A stretch of 64,000 bases of DNA from Strigamia acuminata (GCA_949358305.1 OX442315.1:36792427-36856426); one strand, 5' to 3'; positions 53,436 to 62,783 are shown, counted from the first letter of the stretch. A program made the numbers and translations. Notes: generated by a model from the letters alone, not told the origin.

Positions 53436-56400
53436 ATGAAGAAGAAGGGGTTTAACAAAGGGTTCGATAAACCGCCACCAGTCAAAGAAATGGGTAGTGA
53501 CATAGCTAACGCCCAGATCCAAGACAGGGCCAACAACGCTTTGCAGGTAATTACCGCAAACGCTGAGGCTGAGGCGGAAGAACCAAACCTACTGCTTGAA
53601 GAATTACCTCAAGTAGTCGAAGACACAGAAGAATTTCGTGTTTTCATGTGCAACGTGGCGGTCGAATATACCAGCCGCCTATGTATGCTGCCCATGACAA
53701 TAGAACGCGAAAAAATTATGGGACTGCTAGACTCGGGAGCAGATCGCTCGTTCGTTTCCGAAGACATAGTAGCATCATTGGGTCTCACCGATAAGATAAA
53801 AGGCGTTAATAAAAATGTACGTCTAAAAACCGCCAACGGAATGGCGCGTCCAAAAGGAGTTATATTATTGACCATGGAGTGGCTCGGAGGGGTAGAACAG
53901 CACCCTTTCCTGGTCCTGCCCACGTGCGACAGAATTTTTCTGTTGGGCTTAGACCTCATGGCGTCAATGGAAATACAACCAAATCCAATAACGAAATCTT
54001 GGAATTATATCAGAAATGATAGAGAAAGACCCGCAATTGTCGTGCCACCAGCTCTTATCAAAGAAGCGGCCGACAAGACACAGTGGGAGAAAGGCCTAAA
54101 GAAATTCGTTCAAGACTACGATTTTAAAGCATTCGTAACAGAATTGCAACGGGACAATGTAGTGGAAACGCTTGTCGCCGACGCCGCTTTAGAATTAAAC
54201 GAAGCGGCAGCCCTACGAAGGGTCCTACTTAAATATGAGGGGATCCTGTCGAAAAAACCGGGCCGAACGAATAGGGCTATTCACGAAATTAAATTGACGG
54301 ATAATAAACCTATACGAGTTGCGTATAAGGGAATGAACCCGCAAAAACGTGAAATAGTACAAAAAATGTGCCAAGAAATGCTAGACAGTGGCATTGTCTC
54401 CGAGGCCCAGGGAGAATACGCGACGCGAGTTGTGCTCGTGATGCGCCCGGGCTCGGACCCACGCCTATGCATTGATTACCGCCCATTAAACGCGGTGACA
54501 GAGATAGATCCCATACAGATGCCGTCTATCGAATCCATTTTGAGAGAGCTTAGCCCCTTTTCTTGGGTTACGACGATGGATCTGTCGAAGGGATACTGGC
54601 AAGTTGAGATGAGGCCAGAGGATAAGCTAAAAACAGCATTTTACTCGCCAATTGGACGGTTGATGTTCAACGTCATGCCGTTTGGTTTAGTGAATGCTCC
54701 CAGTACCTTTCAGAGACTAATCGAAAGCGTATTGGGTGATATCCTGCATCAGTTCGTGTGGGCATACCTAGATGACATAGTTATTGCCTCTAAAACATTC
54801 GAAGAGCACATTGAGCACATCGACCAAGTGCTCACCCGGCTGGCGAAAGCTGGGTTACACGTTCATCCGGGCAAGAGCAAGTTCTGCCGAAAGGAGCTTG
54901 CCTTCCTGGGTTATCGCATTGGAGTCAACGGTTTAGCTATTGGCCCCGAAAAAATCGATGCGATTAATCGTTTCCCACCACCCGAGGACGTTAAAGGTGT
55001 CCAACGGTTTATGGGAATGATAAACTTCTTCGGCAGGTTGCTACCGGGTCTAGCTGAAGTGGCAGCCCCAGTTACCGACCTCCTGAAGAATGAAAACGAA
55101 TTTGTATGGTCAAATGAGTGCAACATCGCATTTAATGCGATAAAGAGGATGCTGACGGAAGTCGGCGTAATGCCTCTACCCGACTTAAACCGGCCGTTCA
55201 TATTACATACGGACGCCAGCAGAGTTGGGTTAGGAGCGGCGTTGCTCCAAACACACGTGCGCGACGGAGTCGAACAAGACCTGCCGTGCATGTTTATAAG
55301 TCGCAAACTCCAAGGCGCTGAAAAAAATTACAACGCCACAGAGTTGGAGTGTTTGGCAGTTGTGTGGGCTATAAGGAAATTCAGAGATTATCTCGAATAT
55401 ACCAAATTTGTAGTCCACACAGATCATCAAGCGTTACAATGGCTGATGAAATTAAAGGAGCCAGCCGGTCGACTAGCCAGATGGCAGTTAGAACTGATGG
55501 CATGCGACTTGACCATTCAATACAAGCCCGGCAAATATAACGTCGTGGCTGACGCTCTATCAAGGGCACCAGTGTCAGATCCTATCAACGCTGACGATGA
55601 TGGCGAGGATGATTCCCGCATCATTTACTGCCCGACGAGTTGTCACCGTTGGGATTTAAGGAAAATAAATGAAATTCCCACCGCGTCTCCAGCAGATGTA
55701 AAATTCTGTGGATTCTGGACGCGGTTATACCAACCAGCTGCTGACAATTACCCAAATGCAAAGAAGGAATTTAAGCTAGAGCGGAGAATAAATGACCCGC
55801 TTCTAAGCGCCTTCCACACTCATGTCGGCAAGCAAATGCGAAGCAATCCCCCGACAAGGGAGGAAATAATTGTGCAACAAAAATTAGACAAGAAATGTCA
55901 GGATAGAGCTAGATTCGTACTGACAGGAAAATATCCGCCCAACTTAACCAGAAGGCAGAAGCGTCGTTATGCACACGAATCCATAGATTACCTATTGGAT
56001 GACGGCCTTTTGGTGAAACATCACCCAAATCACCAAGATGACTTGAGTGAATCGGACACCGCAGTAAAGGTAGTAATACCTGCTTCCTTAATCGGTCGCG
56101 TGCTGTGGTTGTTACACGGGCACCCGCTTGCGAGCCATGCGGGAGTAAGCAGAACACTCTATCGTGCTACACAGCTTTTTCACTGGACAGGGATGAAAAA
56201 AGATATTGCTCTTTTTGTCCACCAATGTCAGCGATGTCAAGCGTGCAAGCCGAGGAGTAAATCACCATTCGAAACTATTTTCTTAGGGCCTTACGCGCCT
56301 TTTGATTGGTTAAGTGTCGATGTGATGGGCCCAAAACCCGTTACGGGAAATAAAAATGCGTACATTATCGTTATAATGGACGTGGCGACTCGTTGGCCCG

Positions 56401-57506
56401 AGTTGTACGCCGTCGCTAGACCTTCAGCAGAAAAAATCGTTGAATGTATCTACGACGTAGCGTTACGTTACGGATTTCCACGTAAAATGATATCCGACAA
56501 CGGACCCCAATTTATCTCGAAAATTTGGGGTAAGTTTTGTGAGAAATTCGGGATTGTGGCGTCACATACTTCGACCTACAATCCCAGAACAAATCCCGTT
56601 GAGCGACTCAACAGGGACATTAAATATGCACTAAGTATATTCACTGACATCCACAATAGGTGGGATGAATACTTGAGGGAGATCGCGTTCAGCATACGAA
56701 CAACAGTCTCGAGGACGAGAGATTTTTCTCCGGCCTACCTCAACTTCGCCCGGGAGCTACGAGTGCCTTGGGACCCACGAGTGGCAGAGTCAGTAAATGT
56801 GGTGGACCCCGAGAAACCACATGAGTACGTGTATAAATTGGAGCAAACCATCTCCAACACGTACAAGCACATGATGGCGCACATTTTTAACATGCGCGAC
56901 CGCATTTTACAAGATAAAAGCGGTGGAAAATTCGTGAATTTCGAGATTAATGATTTAGTGTGGAAGGACACACACATCCTCTCAAATGCAGCGAGAGGAA
57001 TCACCGCCAGCTTGGCCGACAAAAGAGACGGTCCGTATGTGATCATCGGCAAGCATGGCGGTAACGCGTATAAATTACGTAAGCTCGAGGACAATACCGA
57101 GCACAAATCGATCCAGGTACGAGAGTTAACTCCGTACATTCCGGAATTCCCGCAAGAAATGTGGGCCAAGGGCCAAGTCAAGTCAAAAACTGACGGCCAA
57201 ATCGTCGATATGTTCGCTGGCGAGTCGGAAAAAGCACCGCCAAGTGACAACGAGGAGTATTTCGACGCCCCTTCACCACCGGTAAACGAGATAGTTGAAT
57301 CCGTTCCGGATCCAATTTTGGTCGGGGGGGAAACAGGAGAAACTCCTGAAACAAACACAAAAAACACGGATAAAAAAGAAAACAATAATGAGGAGGTACA
57401 GACACAAAAAACAACAAAAAATATCGTACCTGTCTCGACTCATCACCTGCGGCCCCGTGGAAGTAATCCGTTTATAAAAGACGGAAAGGTCGTAGGAAAG
57501 GAGTAG
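53436..57506 (+). CDS. pol: pol polyprotein of copy B (protease, RT, RNase H, integrase)
   Basis: 1356 codons from the first ATG, but probably made as Gag-Pol by -1 frameshift upstream. Aspartic protease LLDSGADRSF (Asp99). RT with MDLSKGYWQVEM, MPFGLVNAPSTFQR and YLDD at 444-447. RNase H HTDASRVGLGAAL near 593 and HTDHQALQW. Integrase HHCC zinc finger about 892-938 (HPLASHAGV, CQRCQAC), catalytic Asp962, Asp1021 and Glu1056. D2 to E spacing is 34, one less than the usual 35, because the motif reads NPVER instead of NGxxER, a variant I believe occurs in some gypsy lineages. The C-terminal tail is acidic and Lys/Asn-rich. No chromodomain was recognised. The frame is intact and catalytic residues are present. 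Confidence 0.96.
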   Translation: MKKKGFNKGFDKPPPVKEMGSDIANAQIQDRANNALQVITANAEAEAEEPNLLLEELPQVVEDTEEFRVFMCNVAVEYTSRLCMLPMTIEREKIMGLLDSGADRSFVSEDIVASLGLTDKIKGVNKNVRLKTANGMARPKGVILLTMEWLGGVEQHPFLVLPTCDRIFLLGLDLMASMEIQPNPITKSWNYIRNDRERPAIVVPPALIKEAADKTQWEKGLKKFVQDYDFKAFVTELQRDNVVETLVADAALELNEAAALRRVLLKYEGILSKKPGRTNRAIHEIKLTDNKPIRVAYKGMNPQKREIVQKMCQEMLDSGIVSEAQGEYATRVVLVMRPGSDPRLCIDYRPLNAVTEIDPIQMPSIESILRELSPFSWVTTMDLSKGYWQVEMRPEDKLKTAFYSPIGRLMFNVMPFGLVNAPSTFQRLIESVLGDILHQFVWAYLDDIVIASKTFEEHIEHIDQVLTRLAKAGLHVHPGKSKFCRKELAFLGYRIGVNGLAIGPEKIDAINRFPPPEDVKGVQRFMGMINFFGRLLPGLAEVAAPVTDLLKNENEFVWSNECNIAFNAIKRMLTEVGVMPLPDLNRPFILHTDASRVGLGAALLQTHVRDGVEQDLPCMFISRKLQGAEKNYNATELECLAVVWAIRKFRDYLEYTKFVVHTDHQALQWLMKLKEPAGRLARWQLELMACDLTIQYKPGKYNVVADALSRAPVSDPINADDDGEDDSRIIYCPTSCHRWDLRKINEIPTASPADVKFCGFWTRLYQPAADNYPNAKKEFKLERRINDPLLSAFHTHVGKQMRSNPPTREEIIVQQKLDKKCQDRARFVLTGKYPPNLTRRQKRRYAHESIDYLLDDGLLVKHHPNHQDDLSESDTAVKVVIPASLIGRVLWLLHGHPLASHAGVSRTLYRATQLFHWTGMKKDIALFVHQCQRCQACKPRSKSPFETIFLGPYAPFDWLSVDVMGPKPVTGNKNAYIIVIMDVATRWPELYAVARPSAEKIVECIYDVALRYGFPRKMISDNGPQFISKIWGKFCEKFGIVASHTSTYNPRTNPVERLNRDIKYALSIFTDIHNRWDEYLREIAFSIRTTVSRTRDFSPAYLNFARELRVPWDPRVAESVNVVDPEKPHEYVYKLEQTISNTYKHMMAHIFNMRDRILQDKSGGKFVNFEINDLVWKDTHILSNAARGITASLADKRDGPYVIIGKHGGNAYKLRKLEDNTEHKSIQVRELTPYIPEFPQEMWAKGQVKSKTDGQIVDMFAGESEKAPPSDNEEYFDAPSPPVNEIVESVPDPILVGGETGETPETNTKNTDKKENNNEEVQTQKTTKNIVPVSTHHLRPRGSNPFIKDGKVVGKE

Positions 57507-57522
57507 AAAACGTTACGAGTCG

Positions 57523-57714
57523 ATGGCGACGCTGAAAAACAAAAAAATTGACCGATCGACAGCGCTAGCCATCAAAATCCGAGACTCTGAAAATTTCGCT
57601 AAGTCCAACAAAGCGGATATCGGTCGAATTCGCGTCACGAGATGGCGTGGAAACGCGGGACCCGTAGCAAAATTATCGGCACGGGTCGGATACCGCGTGC
57701 AAAAGACCCCGTAG
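57523..57714 (+). CDS. small basic ORF between pol and ORF3
   Basis: 63 codons starting 17 nt after the pol stop, ATG context GTCGATGG, basic (KNKKIDR, RWRGN). Present and open in both copies (A: 24103-23912). Translation would need reinitiation or a spliced mRNA. It overlaps the first tandem stem-loop. It could easily be chance. Confidence 0.25.
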   Translation: MATLKNKKIDRSTALAIKIRDSENFAKSNKADIGRIRVTRWRGNAGPVAKLSARVGYRVQKTP

Positions 57715-57772
57715 CAGCGATCGCGCACGGGCGTAGAAACAAAGGAGCCCCGTAGCGTAACATGCGCACGGG
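57661..57772 (+). repeat. three tandem stem-loop repeats after pol
   Basis: Units at 57661-57685, 57708-57731 and 57749-57772. Each is CCCGTAGC, 8-10 variable nt, then GCACGGG; CCCGT pairs with ACGGG. Loops differ while the arms are constant, suggesting a structural RNA element such as an export, packaging or ORF3 translation signal (inference). Confidence 0.65.
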
Positions 57773-57986
57773 CTGTTGCGCACAGTCATAAGCACCTGGT
57801 TCTGGAGTAAAATTACCCAGAACCCACCACGATTGCCTCGTTTTCACCCGGACTTCCGCTAAAATCAGCTGATCGTCGTCCGCACGTGATACACAGCGAG
57901 TGCATTTTTAACCAAGTTTTTGATCCATTTTACGAGAAGTTTTCAAGTTTTTTAATCGTGGTCTGACTGAACGCGCAATCCTCACG

Positions 57987-58145
57987 ATGGATGAGGAAGG
58001 AGGGGACGAGGAAATGCTTGAAATACAGCATCATGACGAGAATTGGGACCCGGACATAAACGTAGTTCCACCCGATCAGGTAGTAGTCGGCATCGCCGCA
58101 CGAGATTTAGCTCCGTGCGGTCGAATTAAAGATACACTTGACTAA
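57987..58145 (+). CDS. small acidic ORF between pol and ORF3
   Basis: 52 codons, MDEEGGDEEMLEI at the start, ending in IKDTLD. It is open in both copies (A: 23639-23481). Strong acidity is unlike surrounding non-coding sequence. No homology recognised. Possible leader peptide, separate protein or chance frame. Confidence 0.3.
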   Translation: MDEEGGDEEMLEIQHHDENWDPDINVVPPDQVVVGIAARDLAPCGRIKDTLD

Positions 58146-58240
58146 TACTTGACATGAACGCTCTGCGTTCGAAATCGTGTATAATTATTATACTAATATC
58201 CACGATCGCGAGAGCGATTGTATTTTCTCCTATTATTTGT

Positions 58241-58286
58241 CTTCAAGGACGCGATAGCAGACAAACTGTCGCCTCGCTCCTTGAAG
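58241..58286 (+). other. RNA hairpin upstream of ORF3
   Basis: CTTCAAGGA pairs with TCCTTGAAG (9 bp). Past one bulged C, GCGA pairs with TCGC, and inside this GACA and TGTC can pair. The structure sits 595 nt before the ORF3 splice acceptor and is present in both copies. Confidence 0.5.
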
Positions 58287-58860
58287 ATGACTCACGACAA
58301 TTGACACGAACGAGACAAAGGAAACGAGCTTTCTTTTTATATTCCAGAAATGGGAATAATTTATTGGATGGATTTTGAAAGAATTTATAGAACGTTGTTT
58401 CTATTTTTATTTGCTATTTTATTTGCGAATTTTTTCCCGATGACACTAATTTATTATAGATTCGTTTTTTAACTCGACTTTAACTCCGAATTTTTGGAGT
58501 TATTATTAGACAAATTTATTTCTTTACAAGTTAATTCACGACAAGAACATTTGTTTACATGTTCTAAAATTGTTATTGGAGATTTTCACGAACGATTTCG
58601 CGAATTTATTGGTTTAAATACAAATTTACAGTTTAATTTTAAATTAAGCAATCCGAAGAAAAATTTCCGGATTAATACGCTCGATTCCGTCTCGTGGTTA
58701 TCATTGGACGTGAACCAGATGTGCCAAGAAGACTCTTTTCTTCCTGACAAGGACGAATCAATGAACAGGAATAGGACTCGACGAGCGGTCGCACGTTTCA
58801 GCGACGTTCCTCGAGCCCACCCCCTATTTATCTCCGTGTTATTGGCGATTTCATTAATTA

Positions 58861-58880
58861 TTTTGTTTCCATCATTGCAG
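58861..58880 (+). promoter_or_regulatory. 3' splice acceptor abutting the ORF3 start
   Basis: TTTTGTTTCCATCATTGCAG, a pyrimidine-rich tract and CAG, ends exactly at the ATG (58881). Candidate donors are the LTR motifs at 49609 and 49871. This arrangement suits a spliced subgenomic ORF3 mRNA. Confidence 0.65.
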
Positions 58881-61748
58881 ATGGAGCTCCGAGACACATG
58901 GGGAGCGCTCAGCCCCGCATGCATAGTGCGAGCGGGCATATATCGAGGCGTACTGCCCGATTTTCTGCGCCGCTGCTTTGGCGAAGATGCGAAGCCATAC
59001 CGCCTGCGCGTATTATTTTCGCGCGCCCTCGCCAAGCGTTGGGTTAACGATTGTACACTCCTGGACGCGTTCCCGGAGTCGGTGCGAAACGTCGTCGCTG
59101 CAGAGCTCGCTCGCATCGATGACCCGAAGTCACCAATCTTCCACCCGGCCCTGTCGAGCCAATACTCCGGCAGGCCGGCGGAGGAGCATGTGTTGTTCGC
59201 GTGGCAAGCGGCCGAGACCGAGGAGGCCCGCGAAGAAGTGTATCAACACTACCGCCAGCAGCTAATCGACACTGCGCCGGCGGTTGCAGAGCGGATTTTG
59301 CAAGACGACGGAATGAGCACCGCCGATATACATCTGTGGTGCGAGCAGATTCGGCAGGGAGAAGTTACGCCACAGTGGCGACCGAGAATGGGGATTCTCA
59401 CGTCACAAGCTGAAATGTGGCAACTCCACTATTTGGGAATTCTCGGCCCCAAATATAATTTCCCAAGGAAGCGCAAGCGCTCCAAGGGAACCGGGGGCAG
59501 CGAATCGCGCTCCCCGGGACGGTCGAAGAAACAGTGCGTCGAACAGCACTCGACCGTCAACGATGGAGCGGGAACGTCAGCGCAGCCACCGCGCGACCCC
59601 GCGAATTACACCAGACCAAGGGTGTTCGTCAACCGTCAGATGAAAGACGGTAAAGAGACTCGAGAAGTCTGGATTTCGGGTGACGAAGAGCGAGTCTCTC
59701 GTCCCCGTGTCGGCAGACATCCGCTAACTCATCGTGAGCAGCGGAAACGAGACCGCAAAGAGCGGTATTTCGCTCGCTGCGAGGCGCGAGGAATTCCCCT
59801 TCCCGAACACGCTCTCAAAGCAATCGAAGCGAAGGAAGCGAGAGAGGCACGATCGAAGTCGAGTGGCCGATCTTCCGGGGAGCGTCGCGTCCTAGCGCCA
59901 GACACGCGGGACCTTCGCGAGATCATCACCCAGATGAAACGCAAGAAATTGTCTCGTTTCGACCCCGCGATGCAGTTCGCTCGCAAGATGGGCGTCGTCG
60001 AGCATGGTACCGTGATTCCACACGAAGTGGCACGGTGGTTAAGCGAATATGTCAATTCGCGACCGCGTGTAGAAAACGCGCCTACGGCCGTCGTTCCACC
60101 GACGAGTACTGTAAGCCAGCTCCCGGCACTCCAAGTCACGCCGACTGGAGTGCAAGCGACGCTGCCACCGCCAACACAACAGTCTTTGACGTTGCTGTTG
60201 CCGACGCAGTCATCAACGTCGCAACCGTTGCCAGCACAGCAGTCCCTGACGCTGCCGCCGCCGACACAGCCGCTGCCGCCGCCGACGCAGCCCCCGCCGC
60301 CGCCGCCGCCGATGCCGGGTTCGAGCACTACGCCGAACTTGGCCGTCGACGACTCGGTGATGTTGCCCGTTCACCAGAGCATTGCGCGGGAATGCCATAA
60401 CGCCCGATTCGGAGAATATTACCCGAGCAAGGCAAGACACGACCGCACCGCGATGTGGTATGAACAGCGTGACGAAAACGCACGGCTGGCTCGAGAAGCA
60501 GCCAATCCATCGATCGAAGAGCTCTTGGCCTTCGCATTTGTGATGGAGGACCCGAGGGCCGCCGCCGCTGCTCTGCAGGGCGCCGACGTCACTCAGCGCC
60601 ATTTCATCGAGTGGGGGATTTCGATGATGCGGCACCACTCGCGCGCGTTCGCTGCAGATCCTGATCGCAGCAACCCTGTAAATCGGCGCAGTCTACAGCT
60701 GGCTTTGACGAAAATCATGGTCCAGTTATTGACCCCCTCGCTCTTTGGGGTCGGACGACAGGCGATGGCCTGTTGGTCCGTAGTAGACAGAGAGGGTGTG
60801 CAGATACCTCGCGCACTCGTTGGAGAATGGAGCGCCATTCTCCCCAACCCGGCGATGACTCGCTTCGAGCTGACCCGGGACGTGGTGAACCCCGAATGGG
60901 AGGGGTATAAGTTGCGGAGCATGGCCTTCCGCCACGCCGTTACCACGTGGGAGCCAACACCGTCAGCGCAGTCACACGCAATGATGGTCACGAGTGAAGA
61001 GCCGATGGAGAGCGACGCCGCCTCTTCGACTGCTTCACGTGGAGCCCCAACTCCACCTCCGCCGCCGCCACCGATGCCACCAGCGGCGACGCCACAGACA
61101 CCCGTCCTATCAAATGCGGCGGGTAAGCCTAGACGCCTGCTATGCCGGACGCCGCCAACGATGTCCGCCGCTCGCCAGAGCCTGACGCCTCCCGCAGCCC
61201 AAGAAGCGCAGGAAGAGACTGTCCAGCAGGCAGTGGTTTCGAAGAGCGCCAAGCCAGCGAAAGCGGCGAAGCCTCCGACAAACTACTATGAGAAGTTGTG
61301 TGACGAGTTCTCTCAGCTGTCGATGACGACGGCGACGCGCAAATTCATCCTCGCGCAGAGAGACAAGGGGAAATCGGTATTCGTTTGGCTACACAACCAG
61401 GTGCGCCAGACCACCGATTTGATCCTCCATCAGCGTTTGCTGAGGGCCCACCGTGCGCCTCGAACGGCCGCGGAGGCGAACGCGATCCGGCACACCAATT
61501 CCGGGTTTTCGGCGTTCATTCCGCGGGTTTGGCTGCATGAGAGGAGACGTGCCCCGTACGAGCCAGCCGGCGGCCACGCATTGTGCTTCATTTCCGAGCA
61601 CGAGGACCCCCGCGACCAGTCTTCAGCCTTGGTTGGAGATCTGGTTTTGCCGCCCGGCGTTGTGCCGCCCGGCGCTGAGCCGCCCGTCCCTGGAGTGAGT
61701 TTCGCCCAGGCGATGGATCCAGCGTCGGGTCCCAGCAAGAAGGATTGA
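58881..61748 (+). CDS. ORF3 of copy B, 955 aa, function unknown
   Basis: Chosen start: ATG directly after a strong splice acceptor. The same frame is open upstream to 58494 with ATGs at 58719 and 58761; that extension is AT-rich and encodes the hydrophobic run FISVLLAISLIILF over the polypyrimidine tract. From 58881 the codon use becomes GC-rich and protein-like. Features: Leu/Ala-rich N-terminal region (MELRDTWGALSPACIV), a bipartite-looking basic cluster PRKRKRSKG near residue 194, Arg/Glu-rich helix around 280-330, and Pro/Thr/Gln-rich linker (about 390-480) with PPPPPPPMPG. A conserved-looking folded segment follows (about 490-700), then a second polyproline run (about 725) and a C-terminal domain to residue 955. 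No signal peptide from this start, no C-terminal membrane anchor, no furin site: not a recognisable Env. A nuclear or RNA-binding accessory protein is possible. Confidence 0.78.
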   Translation: MELRDTWGALSPACIVRAGIYRGVLPDFLRRCFGEDAKPYRLRVLFSRALAKRWVNDCTLLDAFPESVRNVVAAELARIDDPKSPIFHPALSSQYSGRPAEEHVLFAWQAAETEEAREEVYQHYRQQLIDTAPAVAERILQDDGMSTADIHLWCEQIRQGEVTPQWRPRMGILTSQAEMWQLHYLGILGPKYNFPRKRKRSKGTGGSESRSPGRSKKQCVEQHSTVNDGAGTSAQPPRDPANYTRPRVFVNRQMKDGKETREVWISGDEERVSRPRVGRHPLTHREQRKRDRKERYFARCEARGIPLPEHALKAIEAKEAREARSKSSGRSSGERRVLAPDTRDLREIITQMKRKKLSRFDPAMQFARKMGVVEHGTVIPHEVARWLSEYVNSRPRVENAPTAVVPPTSTVSQLPALQVTPTGVQATLPPPTQQSLTLLLPTQSSTSQPLPAQQSLTLPPPTQPLPPPTQPPPPPPPMPGSSTTPNLAVDDSVMLPVHQSIARECHNARFGEYYPSKARHDRTAMWYEQRDENARLAREAANPSIEELLAFAFVMEDPRAAAAALQGADVTQRHFIEWGISMMRHHSRAFAADPDRSNPVNRRSLQLALTKIMVQLLTPSLFGVGRQAMACWSVVDREGVQIPRALVGEWSAILPNPAMTRFELTRDVVNPEWEGYKLRSMAFRHAVTTWEPTPSAQSHAMMVTSEEPMESDAASSTASRGAPTPPPPPPPMPPAATPQTPVLSNAAGKPRRLLCRTPPTMSAARQSLTPPAAQEAQEETVQQAVVSKSAKPAKAAKPPTNYYEKLCDEFSQLSMTTATRKFILAQRDKGKSVFVWLHNQVRQTTDLILHQRLLRAHRAPRTAAEANAIRHTNSGFSAFIPRVWLHERRRAPYEPAGGHALCFISEHEDPRDQSSALVGDLVLPPGVVPPGAEPPVPGVSFAQAMDPASGPSKKD

Positions 61749-61775
61749 TCGCTCCGAACACCGGCGGTCAGAGCT

Positions 61776-61785
61776 GGGAGGGGGA
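61776..61785 (+). other. polypurine tract of copy B
   Basis: GGGAGGGGGA, two bases before the 3' LTR. Confidence 0.75.
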
Positions 61786-61787
61786 CG

Positions 61788-62783
61788 TGTGGTGACCCGA
61801 CTGGGGTGGGGCACGAAGAGTTTCTCTCGTGGCCTACATACGGGTAAAGAAGGGGAGTCGCACGCGCGCCTCCCTTCCCTCAGAGCATTGACATCCAGTC
61901 AATGGACGGGCGTCTGCCCTGGGGGAGTGGGGGAGATTCGTCTTCTCCACTATTGGGTGGCTTTAGTCACCTGTCACCCCCCGCTTTGTGCAAAGGAATT
62001 CGCCTTGCACTGAGCGGGCAGAACCAACACAAAAATCAACCAAGATACACGTAAAAGCCAAACGTCCTAAAACGATCAAGCCTAAGTACAAAGACTTCAG
62101 GAGTGACCTAGGACAAGGGACTTTCAACGTGAGTACGATTGATTTGTGTTAACCTCCGCAGAGTAACCTGCGAAACAAGATTACCACACTATTTTAGCAA
62201 GCCAGCTAGAAATAGTAAACCTACTCCAATTTAGCGAGTTGTGCAGACAAACGGTCGCACAAGCCTAAATTGCAGTAACCACGACGAGCGTTCCCGCCGC
62301 TGTGTGTATCGCCGGGAACCACCAAGCGTCCGCCGCTGTGTGATCGCCGGACACCTACAAAAAACCCTAAACCTAGACAACAGACCAGAAGTAAGACCTT
62401 TCAGGCATTCACTCGCGCCCGACCAGCGTGAGCCCGAAGGACCGAACGAGAAACGTGAGACGAGGACGCCATTCATTGCCACGCCGGCCCAAGACGACAC
62501 CACGTTGCCACGCGGACGCCATCTTGGATCCACAGCGACAAAGGACGACCTCGACCAGTTTCCCGCCAACTTCACACCCCTTTCCTTTTACCTTTTTATT
62601 CCCTTACATATTTTATTCCCTTTTAACTGTATATTCCCGTATAATAAATACATTTATTATATTTACCTTTTACATTGTCTTGCCGTGTTACATTATTTGG
62701 GTAACCGCTTGAGTAAAGCGGTATTGCGAGATCAGAGAGTGACTCATACCACGTATCAGCGACAGACCGAGTTGAGCGCGACA
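61788..62783 (+). repeat. 3' LTR of copy B
   Basis: 996 bp, same as the 5' LTR as far as compared. Followed by GGTT, the right target duplication. Confidence 0.95.

Larger units (their letters stand above)
49268..62783 (+). mobile_element. giant Ty3/gypsy-type LTR retrotransposon, copy B
   Basis: A complete 13,516-bp element with 996-bp LTRs (49268-50263, 61788-62783), flanked by the 4-bp duplication GGTT (49264-49267 and 62784-62787), inserted in a BEL/Pao relic. Order: LTR, PBS, gag (50332-53412), -1 frameshift signal, pol (53436-57506), a 1.4-kb untranslated-looking segment with two small frames and structured repeats, ORF3 (58881-61748), PPT, LTR. The element is more than twice the size of a usual gypsy element because of an enlarged gag, the 1.4-kb segment, ORF3 and long LTRs. 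All frames are open. Integrase has D-x34-E with the NPVER motif. I cannot place it in a named clade. Confidence 0.96.

Noticed and set aside
53436-53438. Independent initiation of pol at its first ATG
   Set aside because: The -1 frame is already open from 53355 across the slippery sites, and the hairpin arrangement explains expression better as a Gag-Pol fusion.
58154-58378. 74-codon frame in copy B with a hydrophobic start and a basic RQRKR run, superficially like an envelope fragment
   Set aside because: In copy A the same frame has a TAG stop at the eighth codon, and no fusion-protein or anchor sequence follows. Not a supported gene.
58494-58718. First 75 codons of the extended ORF3 frame
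   Set aside because: They start at TTG, not ATG, and are AT-rich. They lie upstream of the splice acceptor and are not counted as coding.
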